Of a stretch of DNA of 64,000 nucleotides, positions 59,401-64,000 are shown piece after piece (the first letter of the stretch is position 1; each line of letters begins with the position of its first letter). The translations under genes and the position numbers were made by a program. The stretch covers positions 1,992,001 to 2,056,000 of the forward strand of contig CANTUV010000003.1 in the NCBI GenBank assembly GCA_947685225.1, read 5' to 3'. This stretch comes from Garcia nutans (lineage: Eukaryota; Streptophyta; Magnoliopsida; Malpighiales; Euphorbiaceae). The notes under the pieces are model-generated. The model worked only from the letters and a program-made list of their open reading frames with translations. It searched no databases and was not told the origin of the DNA.

Positions 59401-61297
59401 GGAATTAAACTGATAATATGTACCAACTATTACTTCATTTTGTATGCAGCTACTTGTATGAATATGTCAAAAGGCATAAAATGGTTGATATGATTGGCTT
59501 TGTGGATCCCAGCATGATTGGTGCCATTGGATGTGGTAATTCAGGGGGGAGGTCACGTACACTTGCGAGTCGATTTAAGGGGGCTAAAGAAGGGCAATAC
59601 TTTCTCTTGCCTTTCAACGATGTGTGAGTATTTCTTTACCTTTCTTTTTTATCTGCTATCATAGCTAATGAGAGTTAGTAGCTAAATAACGCTGCTTCTA
59701 TATGTGATTGTGATTGATGATATGAATTGAGCCTTTGTGATTGCTATTTTGGTGATTGAAATCACTGTTTCATTGTCGGTTCTGTATTTATTTAGATTTT
59801 TTAATTCTCATTTACTGCATTTGACAATCTGAATTTGACAATTAGGATTGAAGCAGTAATCATAGTTAAACATTATGTGCTTCTTGTTCCTGTTTAAGCA
59901 GCAACAATTTAGTATAAAAGATATATTATGTCCGTATGTATATATAAATGTTAGTAGTATCACTTTTCTATATCAGTTTTGACCATCTTGTTCTTGTTTT
60001 CCCTCATTTGTGAAAATGACATGATATTGTTGTTTATTTAAGTTTGGCATTACTTTAAGTTTGGCTTGTTGCTGCTGTGATTGATTCATGAATTGTTTAT
60101 TTAAGTTTTGGCATTACTTTTTCTTCAATAAATTGTTTGGTGTTATGTTCTTCCAAATATGAAGAATTGCTTGTATTTTATTTTGTTATTTCGTAGGAAT
60201 CACTGGGTATTGACTGTTGTAAATCTGACAGGAGAGGTAGTCTACCACATGGACCCTCTTAAACGTCGTATTGCTAGCCAGGAATGGATAGAGGTTGTTG
60301 ACAAGTAAGTTGCGCTTCTAAAGTCTGCCTATTTATTCTTAAGTTATAAAATTTGGGGAAAATGCAATTTTGTTGACTTATATTGTGTTTCTTATAGTGC
60401 CATAAAGTTATACAAAGAGAGTGTCAACAAGAATGTGAGGAGGCAAATTTTATGGGAGAACATGGCGGTATTGTTTTTCTCATCATTTCTGATTTATACA
60501 ATATCTTAATTGCTTGTTCTATGAAAGAAATATTGCTCAATTTGGACTGCATTTTTTCATTTGAGTACAAACTTGGAGTCCACAAAGCATTTTCAGTTGG
60601 TCTGCATTTTTTCATTTCCAATTGCAGCACTGCTGGCATTACTTGTATACTTGCTCGTATATATTTAGATTGCCTTTTGTGTTCTCTTGTGGCTTTGGTT
60701 TTCATATTGTATATTTCTGTTGAAGATGTTTCATGTCCGTGGCCTTGTGTTTTCTTGTTCAGTTAGTCAAAAAACAAAATCTACTATTATATATTAGTAT
60801 AATAGTATATAGTATAATATATAATTCTTGATGATGAGATTGATTGGGAATTTGATATTGGATTGGTATTTTTTATACTATTGCTCTGGTTTATGTTTCA
60901 ACTTTTATTTTGTTTCAGGTTAGGTTGTGTGATTAGGTTGATGTGTTGGTTTGCATATGGGTTTACATATGGATGTAACATGTGGTACTTCATTTTTGTT
61001 TTCATTTGCTATTTCAGGGGGTTCCTATGCAGAAAGAGGCCACGGACTGCGGCCTCTTTGTCATGAGGTACATGAAGGAAATCTGTTATGACAAGGAGCT
61101 TCAGTTTGCAGCTAAGGTGAGAATTTTAATTATTTTCATTTTTTATATAATAGTTTTGTATTTACCACATGTGGCTAACCAAAATTTGATTCATTTTTCA
61201 GTGGCTACGCAGAGACAACTTGGAGTATAGTGATGCCGACATCAACGAGATTAGGATTGACTTCGCCAAATATTTCATGAAGCGTCATTCAAGTTGA
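56478..61297 (+). pseudogene. CACTA-1 second gene: Ptta/En/Spm domain, DUF8039-like domain and Ulp1 protease
   Basis: Twelve exons with GT/AG ends are readable: 56478-56983, 57104-57316, 57416-57508, 57632-57751, 57849-58755, 58851-58966, 59054-59315, 59450-59623, 60197-60304, 60398-60467, 61018-61116 and 61202-61297. Exons 1-5 give a basic N-terminus and the Ptta/En/Spm-type plant transposase domain (APIWHDSWKEVAEDVKTKIL, QKWREFKSRLTRLY, SKAWILARQDRQGKF, VYFGLPRQ), then a coiled-coil-like and an acidic Glu/Ala/Val repeat. Exons 5-6 resemble DUF8039 (VDQAVGTFIAWPRNLIVLDG). Exons 8-12 are a C48/Ulp1 peptidase with His 60201, Asp 60252, Gln 61030 and Cys 61048 (TDCGLFVMRYMKE). Lesions are a TAG at 57266, a stop near 57956 and shifts near 58240 and 58570. 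Ulp1 proteases cleave SUMO; the role in transposition is unknown. Confidence 0.85.
60197..61297 (+). pseudogene. Ulp1/C48 cysteine protease domain exons of the CACTA-1 gene
   Basis: The four C-terminal exons keep all four expected catalytic positions in order: NHW with His, YHMDPL with Asp, and Q-x5-C in MQKEATDCGLFVM. The exons just upstream (59450-59623) add GQYFLLPFNDV. No stop or shift is seen in this part, in contrast to the middle of the gene. SUMO proteases of this type are repeatedly found in plant transposons, both MULE and CACTA. Whether this one acts on SUMO, on the transposase or on silencing proteins is not known. Confidence 0.85.
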
Positions 61298-61449
61298 AGT
61301 TAATAGTATAATTCAGTGATATATGTATAGCACCCAGTTTTTTTTTTAGTTTGTTAATATGTTGAATGGTTGAATTTGTAGAGGTTTTTTTATTCCCAAA
61401 TTTGCCATCCTCCATTGTAAATTGTTGTCTTATATGTATAATGTACAGT
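61298..61449 (+). terminator. 3' region of the CACTA-1 second gene
   Basis: AT-rich sequence after the TGA at 61295-61297, with several T-rich and TGTA elements (about 61370-61440) before the subterminal repeats start. A plant polyadenylation region is expected here; no single signal is decisive. Confidence 0.35.
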
Positions 61450-62290
61450 TTAACAGACAATGGTGGTGAAATGAAAATGAACATTGAAACTATTGTCTAA
61501 TATTTAGTGTGCCACATTAATTAACCATTGTATTTAGCGTCCTTCTACAATGGTTTTAGATTAATTAACCATTGTCTAAAAAAATTAAAAAGCGTTGTGT
61601 AAACCTTCATTAGATAATGGTATTTAATAAGAAAACGTTGTGTAAACCTTAATCAGACAACGGTTTTTAATAAGAAAGCGTTGTATAAACATTCATCAGA
61701 CAATGGTTATTAATAAAAAAGCGTTGTGTAAACCTTAATCAGACAACGATTTTTAATAAGAAAGCGTTGTGTAAACCTTAATCAGACATCATCAGACAAT
61801 GGTCAAAAAGCATTGTCTAAACCTTCATCAAACAACGGTTAAAAACCGTTGTGGAAACCATCTTCAAACAACGGTTAAAAATCGTTGTTTGAAATGCTAT
61901 CAGACATTGCCTCAATAGACAACGGTTTTTGTCTTCATCAGACAACGGTCAAAAAGCATTGTCTAAACCTTCATCAGACAATGGTTAAAAACCGTTGTCT
62001 GAAAATTTAGAAACCGTTGTCTGACAATTTAGAAACCGTTGTGGAAACCATCAGAAAATGGTTAAAAATCATTGTCTGAAAAATTAGAAACCGTTGTCTG
62101 AACCATCATCAGACAACGGCCAAAACCCATTGTCTAATAAAATTAAAAATCGTTGTGCAAACCTACATCAGACAACGGTTTTAAACCCGTTGTCTGAAAT
62201 GCTATCAGACATCGCCTCAATAGACAACGGTTTTTGTCTTCGTCAGACAACGGCCATAAAGCATTGTCTGATTCAGTTTTCCTTGTAGTG
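61450..62290. repeat. CACTA-1 right subterminal repeats
   Basis: Some thirty copies of CAGACAACGGTTTTT and AAACCGTTGTCTGA variants in both orientations, with short repeats of AACCTTCATCAGACAACGG, end in the terminal CTTGTAGTG. The right array (about 840 bases) is longer than the left (about 550). Confidence 0.88.
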
Positions 62291-62800
62291 ATCAGTTGAT
62301 ACAATAGTTTCTAGACAGAGCAGTAGAAGAGGTAGGGGAAGTCGAGGTAGTGGTAGAGGTGGTAGATTTGGAGCTAGTCAGAGAGGGGATTTGACATCTA
62401 TTGGTAGGCCAGAGGAGACTAGAGCTATTCAGAGAGTTTATGTGATACAAAAAAAGCCAGATGCTTCAGATGTCATAACTAGTACATTTTCTTTATTTGG
62501 TACCTCTATGCATGCATTCATAGATCGTGGATCTACTCATTCATACATTAGTGCATTTAGTTTTTCCTATGAGTGCTGTGCATTATGAATCTTTGGGATT
62601 TGATGTATTAGTAACTAATCCCTTAGGGCATAGTGTGATAGTTAGTAGAGTTTATCGAGATAGTTCGATTGTGGTACAAGAAGAAGAATTTCTCAGTGAT
62701 TTGATTGAGATGCCATTTAGGGAGTATGATATTATTTTAGGTATGGACTGGTTGTTGAGGCATAGAGCAATAGTTGACTGTCAGTAGAAGAATATTACCT
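62291..62800 (+). pseudogene. Element D gag-pol: gag tail and aspartic protease
   Basis: After the ATC duplication the frame resumes with an Arg/Gly-rich gag tail (SSRRGRGSRGSGRGGRFGAS). Then comes the retropepsin-like protease: TSTFSLFGTSMHAFIDRGST and HSYIS, with the catalytic Asp in the D-x-G-S-T-H motif typical of Tekay-type elements (x is Arg here, usually Ser or Pro). Following one shift (about 62555), VVQEEEFLSDLIEMPFREYD and IILGMDWL complete the domain. ILGMDWL is the expected hydrophobic-G-MDWL end. A TAG precedes the RT linker. Confidence 0.88.
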
Positions 62801-64000
62801 TAAGAACACTTAAAGGGAAAGAAGTGGCAGTGAGAGGTGAGCCAAGACACCTCTTGTCTACTTTTATTTCTACAGTAGTTGCTCGAAGGATGATGAGAAA
62901 GGGGTGTGAAGGCTATTTAGCACATGTAGTGGAAATTAGAGCAGAGAAGTCTAAGCTTGATAGTATTCCTATAGTGGCTACATTTTTTAATGTATTCCTA
63001 GAAGAGCTACTAGGGTTACCTCCAGTGATAGAAGTGGAGTTTGGTATCGATGTGATGTCGGGTACCACTGTTATCTCTATTACCCCTTATTGAATGGCAC
63101 CAGCTGAGTTGAAGGAGTTGAAGGTACAATTATAGGAATTTCTAGATAAGGGATTTATACACCCTAGTGTTTCGCCATGGGGAGCACCAATTTTGTTTGT
63201 TAAAAAGAAGGATAGTACCTTGAGATTATGTATTGATTATCGAGAGTTGAATAAGGTGACCATTAAGAATAAATATGCATTACCTCGTATTGATCATCTC
63301 TTTGACAAATTGAAGGGAGCATATGTGTTTTCTAAAATTGATTTGAGATCAGGGTATCATCAGTTAAAAGTGAAAGAGGTAGATGTACCCAAGACTACTT
63401 TTCGTATGAGGTATGGACACTATGAATTTCTTGTGATGCCTTTTAGGTTGACGAATATACCAGCAGTTTTCATTAATTTAATGAATTAGATTTTTTGACC
63501 TTATTTAGATCAATTTGTAGTGGTGTTTATTGATTATATTTTGGTGTATTTGCATTGTAAGGAAGATCATGATAGACATTTACAAATTGTATTGCAAACA
63601 TTAAGGGAAAAGCAATTGTTTACAAAATTATCTAAGTGTGAGTTTTGGTTAAATCGAGTAACATTTCTTAGACATGTTGTTTCAGCAGAAGGGATTAGAG
63701 TAGACCTAAGTAAAGTTGAGGTGATCTTGAATTAGAGTCCACCTAAAAATGTTACTGAAGTGAGAAGTTTTTTGGGATTGGCATGTTATTACCATTGATT
63801 TGTAAAAGGGTTTTCTATGATAGCTATGCCACTCACCAAATTACTTCGGAAAGGGGTGAAATTTGTATGGACAGACAAATGCCAAATGAGTTTTGAACAG
63901 TTAAAAGATATGTTGACTCAAGCTCCTATTCTTACTCTACCTATAGAAAATAAACCATATGTGATATAAAGCTTGCTGCACATAATAGTTTGGGATGTGT
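62801..64000 (+). pseudogene. Element D reverse transcriptase and start of RNase H, cut by the window end
   Basis: The linker (VEVEFGIDVMSGTTVISITP) leads to MAPAELKELKVQL and then the RT: FIHPSVSPWGAPILFVKKKD, LRLCIDYRELNKVTIKNKYA, FSKIDLRSGYHQLKVKEVDV and FLVMPFRLTN. The active site reads FIDYILVY where FIDDILVY is expected, so the second catalytic Asp is lost (63535-63537). LYTKLSKCEFW-like and SFLGLACYYH motifs and the RNase H beginning FVWTDKCQMSFEQL follow. Stops at about 63092, 63136, 63487, 63499, 63733 and 63799 are one C-to-T or G-to-A step from expected Gln, Arg or Trp codons. The rest of pol, the integrase and the 3' LTR are beyond the window. Confidence 0.9.

Larger units (their letters stand above)
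43069..62290. mobile_element. CACTA-1: 19.2-kb En/Spm-type DNA transposon
   Basis: The left end begins CACTATAAGAAAAATTGAATC and the complement of the right end begins CACTACAAGGAAAACTGAATC, giving terminal inverted repeats of about 25 bases with few mismatches. Both ends carry many subterminal copies of CAGACAACGGTTTTT in both orientations. It has a minus-strand TNP2-type transposase gene and a plus-strand second gene, the two-gene layout of autonomous CACTA elements. It is inserted in gag of element D. The transposase is disabled by stops and by CACTA-2, so this copy is not autonomous now. Confidence 0.95.

Noticed and set aside
60197..61297. Host SUMO protease gene
   Set aside because: It is continuous with a Ptta/En/Spm-type domain, lies between the CACTA subterminal arrays and opposite TNP2, so it belongs to the transposon.
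1..64000. tRNA, rRNA, organelle or bacterial gene content
   Set aside because: No cloverleaf, rRNA or compact operon signal was recognised by eye; everything assignable is nuclear transposon sequence. A tRNA scan would be needed to exclude a hidden tRNA.

Overview
The window is plant nuclear DNA, most likely a eudicot and probably heterochromatic. It is AT-rich, contains plant-type GT/AG introns, and almost every base can be assigned to nested transposable elements. I see no free-standing host gene, rRNA, tRNA, CRISPR or organelle sequence. The only host-gene material is two gene fragments carried inside a CACTA transposon.

Layout, left to right. Bases 1-1834 are the truncated end of a long LTR. 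It sits in a decayed Tat/Ogre-type Ty3-gypsy polyprotein (1835 to about 4212), followed by noncoding retroelement debris. A polypurine tract and the 3' LTR of element A follow (5020-13622). That LTR is split by a nearly full-length L1-type LINE on the minus strand (7589-13075, 13-bp target-site duplication). Then come the integrase, chromodomain-like tail and 3' LTR of gypsy element B (13623 to about 17650), and a minus-strand gag of gypsy element C (about 17650-18156, resuming at 29296-29710). C gag is split by LARD-1 (18157-29290, TSD CTCAT), a large LTR element with no recognisable coding capacity. One LARD-1 LTR is split by solo LTR E (20657-22844, TSD TTTAG). At 29711 a Tekay/Del-like gypsy, element D, begins on the plus strand inside C. 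Its 5' LTR is split by the young LARD-2 (30907-40748, TSD TGCAT). D gag is split by a 19.2-kb CACTA transposon, CACTA-1 (43069-62290, TSD ATC). D protease and reverse transcriptase resume at 62291 and run off the window.

CACTA-1 carries two divergent genes. On the minus strand is a decayed TNP2 transposase with the Transposase-associated, TNP2, DUF4218 and DUF4216 modules (44044-52372). On the plus strand is a 12-exon gene joining a Ptta/En/Spm-type domain, a DUF8039-like domain and a C-terminal Ulp1 cysteine protease (56478-61297). An AT-rich minisatellite separates them. The TNP2 gene is split by a second element, CACTA-2 (46313-51170, TSD ATT). CACTA-2 has captured, with introns, part of an F-box/SEL1-repeat gene and part of a TruB-type pseudouridine synthase gene, joined in frame inside one exon. 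The nesting depth is therefore C > D > CACTA-1 > CACTA-2 with its captured genes.

The most novel-looking signals are in the LTRs. LARD-1, LARD-2 and E each hold a 25-26 bp inverted repeat whose sense-strand differences are mostly wobble or compensated pairs. It brackets a tandem-repeat cassette that differs between lineages, and A, B and D show weaker forms. A second pair of small hairpins recurs downstream in all the LTR lineages. Together these suggest an RNA-level structure kept across autonomous and non-autonomous relatives. All coordinates and comparisons were made by eye.
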